Source: Cephalotrichum gorgonifer
Lineage: Eukaryota > Ascomycota > Sordariomycetes > Microascales > Microascaceae
Assembly (NCBI GenBank): GCA_900312665.1
Contig: ONZQ02000018.1
Location: 396,264 to 460,263 of the forward strand
Direction of reading: 5' to 3'
DNA length: 64,000 bases
In this document: positions 11,596 to 21,287 of the stretch, one piece after another
Layout of the letters: every line of letters begins with the position of its first letter
How positions within the stretch are numbered: position 1 is the stretch's first letter
Notes under the pieces: generated by a model
Database searches by the model: none
Told to the model about the DNA's origin: nothing
The model's input: only the letters and a program-made list of their open reading frames with translations
Made by a program: the position numbers and the translations under genes

Positions 11596-14025
11596 TTACA
11601 CGCTGGTGAACTTCTCAATGCTCAGAACAGGCTCCGTCAGCTCGACGGCGCAAGTGGGCATCTCAATGCCGTGAGTCTCATACTCGAGCTCGCCCGTCTC
11701 CGCGTCCGGCACCACCCAGCGGCGGTTCTGGAGGTCGCCGTCCTGGGCGCGGTCGAAGAAGTTCTGAGGCGCGAACATGATGCTGCTGTGCGCATCGGTA
11801 TACAGGGTGACCGGAATATCCTCAGCGCGGGTGAAGTGGTGCATGCCGAGGTTGAACCACATGACGATGTCCTCGTTCACGATGGACTCGTCGTCGAAGA
11901 ACTTGAGGAAGTCCTGCTGGGGCGCCGAGGGGAGGTTGACGTTCTGCACGCTGTTGGCGTACGGCTCGTTGTCGTGCTGAACCGTCACAGCGAGGTGGGA
12001 CTTGGCGAAGGGGCTCTGGTGCTTGGAGAAGGGGGAGTTCATCGGGCTTAGGTGGATGTTGGACTTGCCGGGGACGATGCGGTAACCCCTCTTCTCACCC
12101 CACCTGTTCTTCTCGTTCTCGTTCACAACGCAGAACATCTTGCCGCCGTTGGGGGCCCAGTTGAACTGCTGCTCGGTCTGCATCGTGCTAATGTTCAGCT
12201 GCATCTGCTCGAAGGAACCGAGCTCAGGATACCACTCCTGAGTCTGGTTGACCAGAACGATCTCAGAAACCTCAAGACTGTTCTTGGTGCCCACGACGTC
12301 AAAGTCCGCCTTGTAGGTGAGGATGTGATCGTGGAGGGACCCCTCGGTCGCGACCTGGACTCGGGGCCCGAACTTGCCGCCCTCCGCGGGGTAGTAGTAC
12401 GATGACTGGAGATAACCTGAGGCGCGGACGTGGACCTCCATGGATCCCTCGAGGTGGAACTGGTAGTCAAACATGTAGTCGTAGTTGCCGATGGTGGCGA
12501 TGGAGCGGACGGTGAGCGCTGTGCCCTTGACGGTGCCGATGTTCTGGAAGCCGTAGTCGTTGTTCCCGCCAGTACGGTGGCGCGAGATAGGGATGCCGAT
12601 GTCAGCCTCGAAGATGCAGATGGCGTTAGGGTGCGTCACCTGCTTGTTACCCGAGTAGTACGTGATGGGTAGGAAAGTGCTCCCGTACGGGCAGTCGAAG
12701 CCCTCGACAAGGGTCGCGACGTCAGTGCCGAGACTGTAGTAGGTGTCGTGGTATACCGTAGCGGCGGACTTGGGCGAGTGGCCCGCATACTGCGCGGCGG
12801 CCTCCTGAAGCGACAGCTCGTAGATAACGCTCTCGCCCTTGAACTTGATGTCGTACAGCATGACACCTAGGGTACGGGTGAAGGACAGGTAGAACGACCA
12901 GCCCATGTACTCGACGTACTTTTCCGCCTCGTCGAACTTGTACCTCTTGCCGCCGATCTCGAGCGTCTGCGGCGCGAAACGCTCCTCGAGGGCGCGCGTG
13001 CCCATCTCGGGCGTGTTCTTGACGAGCGCCCACTCAGGCTCGCGCTCCTGCACGAACTCCCTCTTCAGCTCGCCCTTCTCGTAGGCGGCGCGGAACTCGG
13101 CGACGGTGGGGAAGAATCGCTGGTTCGTTACGAGGCCCTTGAGCTTGAAGTGCGAGGGGTCAGTTCCCGGGCAGTCGAGCAGGACGAAGAGGTCCAGCGG
13201 GGTGAGGTAGGTGGCGGGCCCCGGGTTGCGGAACATGACGGTCCGGTAGGTGGTGGTGCCGTTGTAGGACATGGGCGTGCCGGTCGTGCTGGTCAGCGTG
13301 GTGCGCTTGTCGGAGCCGCCGTAGAAGACGCCCCCGATGAGCTGCTCGGTGATGTCGGCGACATCAGACATGACGGACACGAGGAGGGGCTCCGTGGCGG
13401 CGGACCGCACGCTGTCGAAGTAGCGCCCGTTGAAGGGGACGCTGCCGCCGCGGCCGCCGTTGTAGATGTAGTCGAGGGGCGAGATCTTGGTTTCGGGCCC
13501 CACGGGAAGGGGACCGACCATGAACTCCATGGAGTCGGGCTCCGCGATGCCGCCACGGAAGATGATGGCGCGCGCGTACTTGGGCGGGGCCTCGCCTGTG
13601 CCCTCAAGGTACGGGAGGACGTCAGTCTTGTTCGTATGCAGGGTGTCGATCCAGAAGACGTAGTTGTCAGTCAACACGGCCTTGGACGGGTCCGTGAGGT
13701 TCAGGGAGGCGTCAGCGTGGAGGAGGTCCCAGACCGCGGCGTTGTCCGCGGGCGTGATGGGGCCCCAGACGTTGGCCTTGGGGGCCTTGGTGGCGGGGGC
13801 CGCGCCGTAGGTGTCGCAGGTCTCGTAGTCGCCGTCATGGCCGTGGCCGTGGCCCTTGCCGTGGCCCTTGCCGGGATTACCCTTGCTGGGATTACTCTTT
13901 CCGGGCGGGCCGCGCTTATGGATAGTGGTGAAGTCCTCGAGGGGGTCGAAGCCGTTGGCAGGCGCCGCGACGACTTGGGTGGCCGCCATCGCGGCCAGAG
14001 CCACGAGGATGCGCTTCAGAGACAT
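11596..14025 (-). CDS. secreted copper amine oxidase, 809 aa
   Basis: Single exon. Start taken at 14025 because it opens a clean signal peptide (MSLKRILVALAAMAATQVVAA); the frame is open further upstream but without a better start. The enzyme oxidises primary amines to aldehydes with release of ammonia and hydrogen peroxide. The self-processed TPQ cofactor tyrosine is Tyr515, in the T-I-G-N-Y-D-Y motif (codon at 12481-12483). Copper ligands are His565 and His567 (H-D-H) and one of His729/His730. After the signal peptide comes an odd segment, about residues 35-70, with a KR site followed by many Gly, Lys, His and Pro residues. A location outside the cell or in the secretory pathway is likely. 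All active-site residues are present, so it should be functional. Neighbours give no pathway. Confidence 0.93.
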   Translation of the reverse strand: MSLKRILVALAAMAATQVVAAPANGFDPLEDFTTIHKRGPPGKSNPSKGNPGKGHGKGHGHGHDGDYETCDTYGAAPATKAPKANVWGPITPADNAAVWDLLHADASLNLTDPSKAVLTDNYVFWIDTLHTNKTDVLPYLEGTGEAPPKYARAIIFRGGIAEPDSMEFMVGPLPVGPETKISPLDYIYNGGRGGSVPFNGRYFDSVRSAATEPLLVSVMSDVADITEQLIGGVFYGGSDKRTTLTSTTGTPMSYNGTTTYRTVMFRNPGPATYLTPLDLFVLLDCPGTDPSHFKLKGLVTNQRFFPTVAEFRAAYEKGELKREFVQEREPEWALVKNTPEMGTRALEERFAPQTLEIGGKRYKFDEAEKYVEYMGWSFYLSFTRTLGVMLYDIKFKGESVIYELSLQEAAAQYAGHSPKSAATVYHDTYYSLGTDVATLVEGFDCPYGSTFLPITYYSGNKQVTHPNAICIFEADIGIPISRHRTGGNNDYGFQNIGTVKGTALTVRSIATIGNYDYMFDYQFHLEGSMEVHVRASGYLQSSYYYPAEGGKFGPRVQVATEGSLHDHILTYKADFDVVGTKNSLEVSEIVLVNQTQEWYPELGSFEQMQLNISTMQTEQQFNWAPNGGKMFCVVNENEKNRWGEKRGYRIVPGKSNIHLSPMNSPFSKHQSPFAKSHLAVTVQHDNEPYANSVQNVNLPSAPQQDFLKFFDDESIVNEDIVMWFNLGMHHFTRAEDIPVTLYTDAHSSIMFAPQNFFDRAQDGDLQNRRWVVPDAETGELEYETHGIEMPTCAVELTEPVLSIEKFTSV

Positions 14026-17000
14026 GGCTGGTCTGAGAGGAGGGAGTAGCTTTCTAGGCGAGGGGTAGAGCGGGGGGGATGTAGAGGTGAATCCAAGCCT
14101 ACTCTTTTTCTTTCTTCCTTGCTTATTCTGGGGCGGATATAGGTTGCATTTTATAGTTTCTATACCTTGTCCGACCGGATCTTCTGCCACGGCCCCCTGC
14201 ACGCTCTTTGTGTCGTGCAGATACCAGCAATTGGCAGATATTACGCTGCATACAGCCGTATCGCGTGCCGGTTCGATATTAGCCCTCCGCCCAACCCCAA
14301 CCTCGCGTGGCAGGACGCCCGCATTGCGTCTAGCTGGTGCAGGATATCGGCTATGAGCGCCGGGATGGGATTGGCTCGTGATTCCCGGATAAGAAAACAG
14401 GGGTGGCGGCCGGGTGCTAGCAAGTGCTTAGAAATAACACTATTGGCATCTCAATAGGTAAGGACCCTGTAGATCCTCATGTTTCTCTTATCTCGGCCCC
14501 GTGGACTGCGGAGCCGACCCCGGGGAGGGCATGGCAATAGCTGCATGCTTGCAAGCACTCTTGCTAGCTGCATCCTTATTCTCGTTTAGGTGCAGCTCAA
14601 TGGAGCATATGGGGCCGCCTTAATCAAGTTGGGAGAGTCCAACGGTCTTCCCTCTCGAAAAGTCGGGCAGCAGCATAACTAGGTCCGGACTAGGGACCAC
14701 ATGGCGGGGTTGACGCAGAGTCCGACTGACACGCACGGCGCCGGAATCAAGGCCTGCAGTAGGACAGACCTGCGTAATAGCACGGATTGTGTTAATCAAT
14801 GTCCTTGTAGCAGTCGTCGGCTAGTATCCCCCTCGGAAGCGAACCTAACTTCTCACTTACTTCCTTATGCGGAACTTGCAGAGAGGGTGACGTCACCTGC
14901 TATACAGAGTATTTTCTTCACTCCTCGTACATGTGAGTGCCGAATGGCAATTTCCCACCCTATCAGACCAATATCCCGCCTACGCCTTCATCGCCGCCCT
15001 CGTAAAAGTACCCCGATCCGGGTAAGTGGGGGCGCAGGCGGGGGACAGTGGAGTCGAGAAGGCGTGCTTTCATCCTCGGGCATCCACGGGCACCCTCTCT
15101 TCTCCCGAGGTCGGCCCGGCCTTATCGCCCGCCCCGTCTCCTCCGCTTCCGGCCGGCGGATGTCGAGATAAGACCAACCCCCCGGCTTATCACGGAACCC
15201 CGCTAGCTAAACCTAAATCAGACTCACATGCAACCCTGACAGCAGGGATCTCACTATCAAACGGCCATCTTCATCTCGCCGCAGAATCCATCCCCCATGT
15301 TACATCGACTATATAAGAAGCGGGGGGCTCACTCCAGCCAATGGCGGCGCGAACCGGCGTTACGGTCGGTGGCTGTTTCCCGAGCTTTGGAAGCTCTGGA
15401 GCTCAAGCTCCGGCGGGCGTTATCTGCGGGGAAAATGGCTGCCTGCCATGCATGCATGCATGTGTCGGTTTTCTTCCGCGGTGCAGGGAAACAGTCCGTC
15501 CGTATTCCTTATCAGGGTGGTGGCTTGGCGGGCTGCCAACGTCTTCTGATGGCGAAAGGAGATGCCTAGTTGGGGTTAGCACGTTTACCAGTTTACCAGT
15601 GGAACCAATCCGTCGGCTCTCCCGAAACGTGGGACTTGCGTGGGGTATATACGGACAAGCTATTGGAGAGCTCTAGGTCCGTTTGTTGTGTGGCGGTATA
15701 GATTGTGCATTATCTACTTTAATCTATTGCATATATCAACTCATGGTTTTGTCTTGGCTGTGCATAGATCAGCTTATGGTTTGTCTTGGCGATGCGAATA
15801 TGGCCTAGACTTGACGTCGCCATTCGGCTTTCGTCGCGTCGAATTCCCTTTTTCTTTAGATTTATCTACACATGCGTCTATCCACCTTGCCGCTCCTTCC
15901 GAGTATTCCTGTGTCATAGATTCCTTTTTCTTTTTCTCATATCTTATCATGATATACTCGTACTTCCAGCTCCTTTGGGGGTGACAAGGATCCGGGGAAG
16001 ATGCAGCGTTAGACTGGACCTCTCCCCACTCGAGAGATGAAAAGATAAGTGACAGGCGGGGTCGACGGACTTTCCTTCTTCCTGCCCCGATATATATATA
16101 GCGGGTTTGTCTTGGCATTGGGATCCCAAGTCTAGACGTTTGAAGAGATGGTTTGCCCTACCAGACTAAAACTTCTCCAGTCCTCCTCGTCGCGACATCC
16201 GTGGCCTCCATCTACAATCAGCCAGTGACTGTATATATGGTTGCATACGTTATACCCCCTTCCAGTTCGAATCAGCCTCCGTACTCGTACGTACGATGGG
16301 TCCCTGGCCAATCGTACGGTGGGAGTTATCACGATTCCGTCCCTCCGTGCTATATATTGCGGAGACGTCTAATATCCAGACATTGGGTCTAGAAAGGATT
16401 GAGTTTTATACTATCAAGAGCCAGTGTACGCAGGACACAGAAGTTCCGCCGAATAAGTAGAGGCAGGTTCATCTCCGGGTTCGCTTGGCCACAATCCTGG
16501 ACTATTCTCGCACTGCAAAGAGGATATATAAGGGTCGGGTTGGTCCCCACCCTCTGATTCTTTTCCATTCTAAGGGGATCCTATAGAGGATACTGGCTTG
16601 AGCAATGGCTACAAGGTGGATCACAGGAACTCCCCGCCAGCTGAAACCACGATCTGTGAAGAAAAAAAAAAGTGGCGGTCATGGGATGGGTCATGGGACG
16701 GCACAGCTGGTGACGGTGCAAAAAGATCTTTGGCAAGAACATCTAAGTACTTGAGCCCTCTGCACCCGAGGAAAGGTGGAAACGTACCTGTAAAGAGTGC
16801 AGCTGGCGAAGGAACCTATAGAAAGAGAGCTGTAATATAATCCCGCTCCTTAGCGAGAGGGGCGGCACTTGTCCCTAGGGTGCTGTTGTTAGGGAGAAGG
16901 TACGCAACTGTCCTTTTCGGCGTTGTATTATCCACACCAGGCATATGCAAAGACTAACAAGTATTGTAGTTGCTATGCTACGAAACTATGTAGACATCTT

Positions 17001-17797
17001 AGTCTCCAATAACCAGCCAACGAATCTATCCTAATCGTCGAATCATGGCATTCCAAGACCCCGTCCAAGACCACAGTCCCACTGCCCCGTGCTCTTAACT
17101 ACCGACTCCTAAAGCCAGAAGGGCGGATAAAGTACGACGAACATAGAAGGCTTCGAGGTGTTTGGTAACGACATAGAGATGAAGGCATTCGAATATATTG
17201 ATCTAGTCGACGATAGTAGTGCAAGGCTAGTTGTATTATGATGAGCGGCTCCTCTCCCGCCTTGCGTGTGCGTGATACCCCTTTATATTTCCTTGCGTCC
17301 AAGCTCTCTGAGCCGGAAACAGTCTTCGCCCAAGACGGCCAGATACAGACTGTTACAAGTCGTTTCTGGCAGATGGGCGGATTCCCCAGACCAATGTGGC
17401 TTGGGCTGGAGCACCTATGAACCTCTTCCAATATGGCCACTGTCCGCTAGTGGGACTTGCAGTACCCTGGGCCTTTGCCAGGCAAGTGACGAAGACGTAA
17501 AGAGCCATGCGAGAATAATAACCCATGCTCCCAACGGATGGAAAAGCAGCCAGTTCGCAGAAAATAGGCTCTGCGGGGGGGGGGGTTGCTGGGCATCAGA
17601 CAGCTGTGCAATACCGGCGTGAGATGTACACTAGGAGTAAATACCCCTCTATACTCAGAGGACGGCATCAGTCCCAGGGGCGAACGAAACCGCTCGCGCA
17701 TTCGAGCGTTCCTCAGCGGAAGCTAGTCAGAAAATTCATATTATTCCTTCTCGGAACCATGCAGATGTAACGCCATAGTTATTTTGCCCCCATCCCC
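14026..17797. other. long gene-poor region
   Basis: About 3.8 kb between two minus-strand gene ends, with no gene I can support. Open frames at 14701-15171, 15026-15316, 15341-15676 and 16598-16840 lack domains, codon bias and splice context. A TATATAA element lies near 15310, and short repeats near 15.75 and 16.1 kb are listed separately. The segment next to 14026 should hold the amine oxidase promoter. Confidence 0.5.
15747..16116 (+). repeat. three dispersed copies of TTTGTCTTGGC
   Basis: The 11-mer TTTGTCTTGGC occurs at about 15748-15758, 15780-15790 and 16106-16116. The first two copies share more flank (T-ATGGTTTTG versus T-ATGGTTTG) and are 32 bp apart. It may be a small duplicated regulatory element or chance local duplication; no protein or RNA is implied. 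Confidence 0.5.
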
Positions 17798-19087
17798 TCA
17801 TCCTGGTAAAAGCCTCTCGAAGCTGAAATTCCACACCTCGGCCCTACGTGGCCCATCCGACGACTCGACGATACCGACGTGCTGCAAGACGCTCGGGTCG
17901 AGCGCCCATTTCGTCCACCCCTTCCTCTCCGCATAGCCCTCGGTGATCATGTCGCCCGGGAACTTGTATGGCGGCTCCCTGAGGAAGGTCTGGAGCCCCT
18001 CCAGGTGGCGGTTCGGGTAGACCACGCCCTGGGCGCAGCAGCCGTACCGGGGCATCTCGCGGACGCCGGGCGAGAAGGTCGTCAGCCTGTGGAGGGAGAT
18101 GCGGCCGGTCACGAAGACCAGGGCGATGCAGGCGGGGATCCAGAGTCCGAGCAGCGAGGCGACATTCTGGCCGAAGTCCTTGCCCGCGAGGGGGCCGGCG
18201 GCGCGCGGGCGGCGCTGGCGCCAGCGCAAGGCGAGGAGCAGGCAGACGATGGCGGCGCTGTACGTCAGGACCACGACCTTGAGGTAGTCGAAGACCTCCT
18301 CGTTGTTCCACCCCATGAAGAGCTCCGAGTAGAAGAGGCGGAGGTATAGCCAGTCGCGGCCCGAGGCCTTGGAGCGCCGCTCGACCTCCGCGACACCCGA
18401 TTTGAAGCGCGAGAACCAGTCGCGCGAGGCGATGACGTCGTCCTCGACGAGGGCGAAGTACGTCGGGTCGCGGATGCGGCACTGCTCGAAGAGGACGGAG
18501 TGGTCGATGCGGATGTTCTCGATCCGGTCGTCGCTGCGGCCGACGCCGCGGATGTCGCGGGGGAGGACGGTGTAGTTCAGCCCCGATTGTATGTCCGCTC
18601 CGTCGTCGGCGGCGGCGGCCGTGCTGTTCTCTTTCTGGTATATAACCACATTGTCGGCGAGTCCGAACAGCCAGTCCTTTCCGTATGCGAAATGCCCCGT
18701 CGGGTCCTTGTCCCCCAGGAGGACGACGATGTGGATCGATTCCCGCTCTTCCGGGGACAGCGAGTCGACCAGGCTGCCGATGGTGTGCGGGAGGAAGGCG
18801 GTGCTCGTGCGGTTGATGCTCGGAATGCCGATACACAGGATGTCCTTCTTCGTGTGCGCGCTCGTGCCCGGCGCCGGGGCGGTCGGCCTCAGGTGCTTGG
18901 CCGGGTAGATCTCGCGGCGCAGGAAGTCGTCGACCTCGGCCTCGCGCGTGGCGGAGAGGTGCCTGTCGAAGGCGCGGTTCTCATCGTAGAATAGGGAGGA
19001 TGGGTCGTCGTAGCCGTTGAGGTAGCTCCACGTCAGGGCGCAGAACCATATGAGCCAGAACGCGATGTTTGCGCGAGAAGGCCGCAT
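17798..19087 (-). CDS. PGAP4-like GPI-glycan glycosyltransferase (three-pass Golgi protein), 429 aa
   Basis: Single exon. An N-terminal membrane anchor (about residues 8-23) is followed by a lumenal GT-A-type domain with ILCIGIPSINR, an HIVVLLGD strand and the acidic ALVEDDVIA motif (EDD 215-217), which takes the place of a DxD metal/nucleotide-sugar site. Two further membrane segments (about 271-288 and 308-328) interrupt the catalytic domain, after which it resumes with the FSPGVREMPRYGCCAQGVVYPN block. A GT-A domain split by a membrane hairpin is the hallmark of PGAP4, which adds GalNAc to GPI anchors in animals; related fungal proteins are widespread. So it probably modifies GPI anchors or a related glycan in the Golgi. 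The sugar specificity is inference. The opposite strand shows long open frames only because of high GC. Confidence 0.78.
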   Translation of the reverse strand: MRPSRANIAFWLIWFCALTWSYLNGYDDPSSLFYDENRAFDRHLSATREAEVDDFLRREIYPAKHLRPTAPAPGTSAHTKKDILCIGIPSINRTSTAFLPHTIGSLVDSLSPEERESIHIVVLLGDKDPTGHFAYGKDWLFGLADNVVIYQKENSTAAAADDGADIQSGLNYTVLPRDIRGVGRSDDRIENIRIDHSVLFEQCRIRDPTYFALVEDDVIASRDWFSRFKSGVAEVERRSKASGRDWLYLRLFYSELFMGWNNEEVFDYLKVVVLTYSAAIVCLLLALRWRQRRPRAAGPLAGKDFGQNVASLLGLWIPACIALVFVTGRISLHRLTTFSPGVREMPRYGCCAQGVVYPNRHLEGLQTFLREPPYKFPGDMITEGYAERKGWTKWALDPSVLQHVGIVESSDGPRRAEVWNFSFERLLPG

Positions 19088-19577
19088 GCTTTATGCTCCC
19101 ATTTCCCATGGGCGGGCGGCATGGGATGATGGTACTATTATGATAGGATCTAGGGTGGAAGGCTGTATCGAAAAAGGGGAGGACCAGCACCGAGCCGAAA
19201 AGGGCATAGCGCGGGTAAACTATTGGCGCACCGGCGAAATACAAGCTACTTGGCACATGTGGCTGCGCGTTCCTGGCAATGACGGGACCGGATTTCTTCT
19301 ATCGCTAGCTTTAGACCCACTAGGGAGAAGTCAAAATATACTTACTATACCCATAGGCCTGTATTGATATTATCAGCACTACAAGTACAACTCTCCTATG
19401 TGAGTATAGGGCTGACGAGTAATTGCAGTGTTGTACGGCCCGATTGAATCGGGTTCTACCATCTTTCTATTGTCAGCAGCTCGCGTACCAGTACTAAGTA
19501 CACTCGGTATGAGCGGCCCACACGGCCATGGAACAGCCCATAGACGTTCGCCAATCAGCGCCCTTGCAGCGAGTTCC
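19088..19577. other. intergenic region
   Basis: Promoter side of the glycosyltransferase gene and 5' flank of the tRNA. I see no open frame with recognisable content. Confidence 0.45.
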
Positions 19578-19665
19578 GGCCAGGTAGCTCAGTGGTAGAG
19601 CGAAGGATTGCAGTCTTCCATTGCAAGACATCCTTAGGTCACGTGTTCGATCCACGTTCGGGCCT
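19578..19665 (+). tRNA. tRNA-Cys (GCA) with a 16-nt intron
   Basis: The cloverleaf can be drawn by hand. Acceptor 5' strand GGCCAGG pairs with TCGGGCC, with one mismatch and one G-T pair. The D arm is GCTC-agtggta-GAGC. The anticodon stem is AAGGA/TCCTT with loop TTGCAG...A, so the anticodon is GCA. A 16-nt intron follows position 37, the normal site for nuclear tRNA introns. The T arm is ACGTG-ttcgatc-CACGT. The discriminator base is T, the identity base of cysteine tRNAs. A run of seven T follows as the Pol III stop. It decodes UGC/UGU in the cytosol after removal of the intron. Confidence 0.92.
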
Positions 19666-19668
19666 CAG

Positions 19669-19675
19669 TTTTTTT
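19669..19675 (+). terminator. RNA polymerase III terminator of tRNA-Cys
   Basis: Seven T residues begin four bases after the discriminator base, the usual Pol III termination signal. Confidence 0.85.
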
Positions 19676-20589
19676 GGGCTTTTTACTTACAGTTTTTTTT
19701 GGGCAGAGGTGGAACCGTATCTCATGCATCGGTCCATCATACGAGGATCTGCCAAGTAAATATTTACAAATGCAGCTAGCCTGTCGTCTTCCCGTGCTGG
19801 TCGACGCGCTCGAGAAGCAGTTGGGACGCGACAAGATTCCACTGCGCAGCAACTGTACCATGCTGAAGTATATTCGGGAGTCAATATCTCAGGCATGTAT
19901 TGACACCTACTGCCTGTAGAGGATTCGATCTCAGTGTGGGACTTGAATCTGAAAGCCGTAGCTGGGTCAGATAGGTCTGGCAGAAAGTCCGAGGCACACC
20001 AGAGATATAAAGATGCAATACAGTCAACAAAGAAGTACGAAGGGCTTGCTGCCTTGGATTGAAGAATGGTCGATAATCTAGACTCCCGAAGAGTCTATCG
20101 AGAACTGAAAGAACGTGCAACGGGTGAAGCCCCGAAGACTCGAGCAAAGTCAGGCAAGGGGGAACTTTAGGGCCAGCCTGAAGGGGCCAGGACGCAGACG
20201 GCGATCGTGAGGGTGATGAGAAGCCTCTGCGAAAGCGAAAGCGACGCTGAAAGAGTCACTGGACCTAAATCGCCAGCTACATCAATAACCCTCGTTCTCT
20301 CGGAAACGTGGGTGTGTATGCAGTGTACGCGAGAAAGTCAGCTATGGGAGGGGCGGGCGTTTTCTCCTCTTCCCTGATCAGGCTCCTGGTCACTTCTCTA
20401 AGAACCGGAATGAGCAGCAAAAGAGAGATGACAATGTACACAGAATAGAATGCAACAAGCGAGCGGAAGCTTGCAGAAGAGTTGAAGGAAATCAAGAAAC
20501 GGATGAGGAAAGGGTAAACTGTTCACGTTGAAGGGGAGGATGATATCTGGGTCGTGGCTTGGTTAGGTAGAAACGCAGTGTCATTTTGA
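19676..20589. other. degenerate region between tRNA and copia relic
   Basis: No intact gene. Stretches here could be the decayed gag part of the retroelement whose protease remnant follows (a basic, Lys/Arg-rich reading near 20210-20260). The resemblance is too weak to call. No long terminal repeat was found by eye. Confidence 0.35.
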
Positions 20590-20945
20590 ATTGATAATCA
20601 ATTAACTGTTGCATTCCCAATACCTGCCTACCCGCCCATGAACTCAGTCATTCTCGACTCTGGCTCGACTGACGCTATCTTCAACGGCTCTCGACGCTTC
20701 CAGATCCTCACCCTTACCGAAAGGCAGAGGATTCGGACAGAAACCCAGAAGTTCAAGATCCAAGGGCACAGGGACGTACCACTTCAGGTCAAGGATGAGA
20801 AAGGGAGGGGGCACCGATACTGTCAAAATCATAGCATCAATCAGCCGGAACCGTTTACCTCTGTTACTAGCAACTTATCGAGATAAGAGAGCCAAGGGAG
20901 GGAGCAATTCATGGACCAGACATAACAAAGCATTATTAATCATGC
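20590..20945 (+). pseudogene. remnant of a Ty1/copia-type retrotransposon (aspartic-protease region)
   Basis: The plus strand reads VAFPIPAYPPMNSVILDSGS and then TDAIFNGSRRF. This resembles the start of the copia Pol protease, where a W/V-I-L-DSG-A/S core is followed by a short loop and 'N.RSRF'. Downstream, IQGHRDVPLQVKDEKGRG matches the conserved G-x-G-x-V strand region. A frame change near 20800 is needed to continue into AKGG...SWTRHNK, the usual next block. The segment carries stops and at least one frameshift, and no integrase or reverse transcriptase follows before the F-box gene. It is therefore a truncated, inactive relic. It lies about 0.9 kb downstream of a tRNA gene. Confidence 0.5.
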
Positions 20946-21182
20946 TCTCGTTTAGGGAAACAGTTCAGACCTCCAATAAAGATTGCTTAGTGAGAAGAGA
21001 TGGGATATCCGAGAAAGAATCGCGTGACTGAGCTGGCCGGGTATATGCAGTGTTTCACCTCTCGCAGTTCATAATTTGGATAAATATAGATCGTGTCTGA
21101 TTATCTCGGGATCTCTGTTATGCGACCACGTGTATCTTCCAGTAGATAAGGCGTAGAAACGCAAAAATGCCCACAAGGCCGA

Positions 21183-21210
21183 ACCTGAGCCTGAACCTGA
21201 ACCTGAACCC
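21183..21210 (+). repeat. short hexamer repeat (CCTGAA/G)
   Basis: Four to five tandem copies of a CCTGAA-like hexamer about 80 bp upstream of the F-box-like gene's start. A simple repeat in probable promoter or leader DNA. Confidence 0.7.
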
Positions 21211-21287
21211 ACTCCAATGCTGGAAGCAATCTCTTTCCATGCTTGCTCACTCACGCACCTGACGGTCCCTGCCCATGCTGCACCACA

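Noticed and set aside
13150..14049. 299-codon open frame on the plus strand opposite the amine oxidase gene
   Set aside because: A GC-driven shadow of the 809-aa amine oxidase; no domain, and its composition is the antisense of the real gene.
17844..18836. 330-codon frame overlapping the glycosyltransferase gene
   Set aside because: Arg/Pro-rich shadow in another frame; the other frame has the membrane segments and EDD motif.
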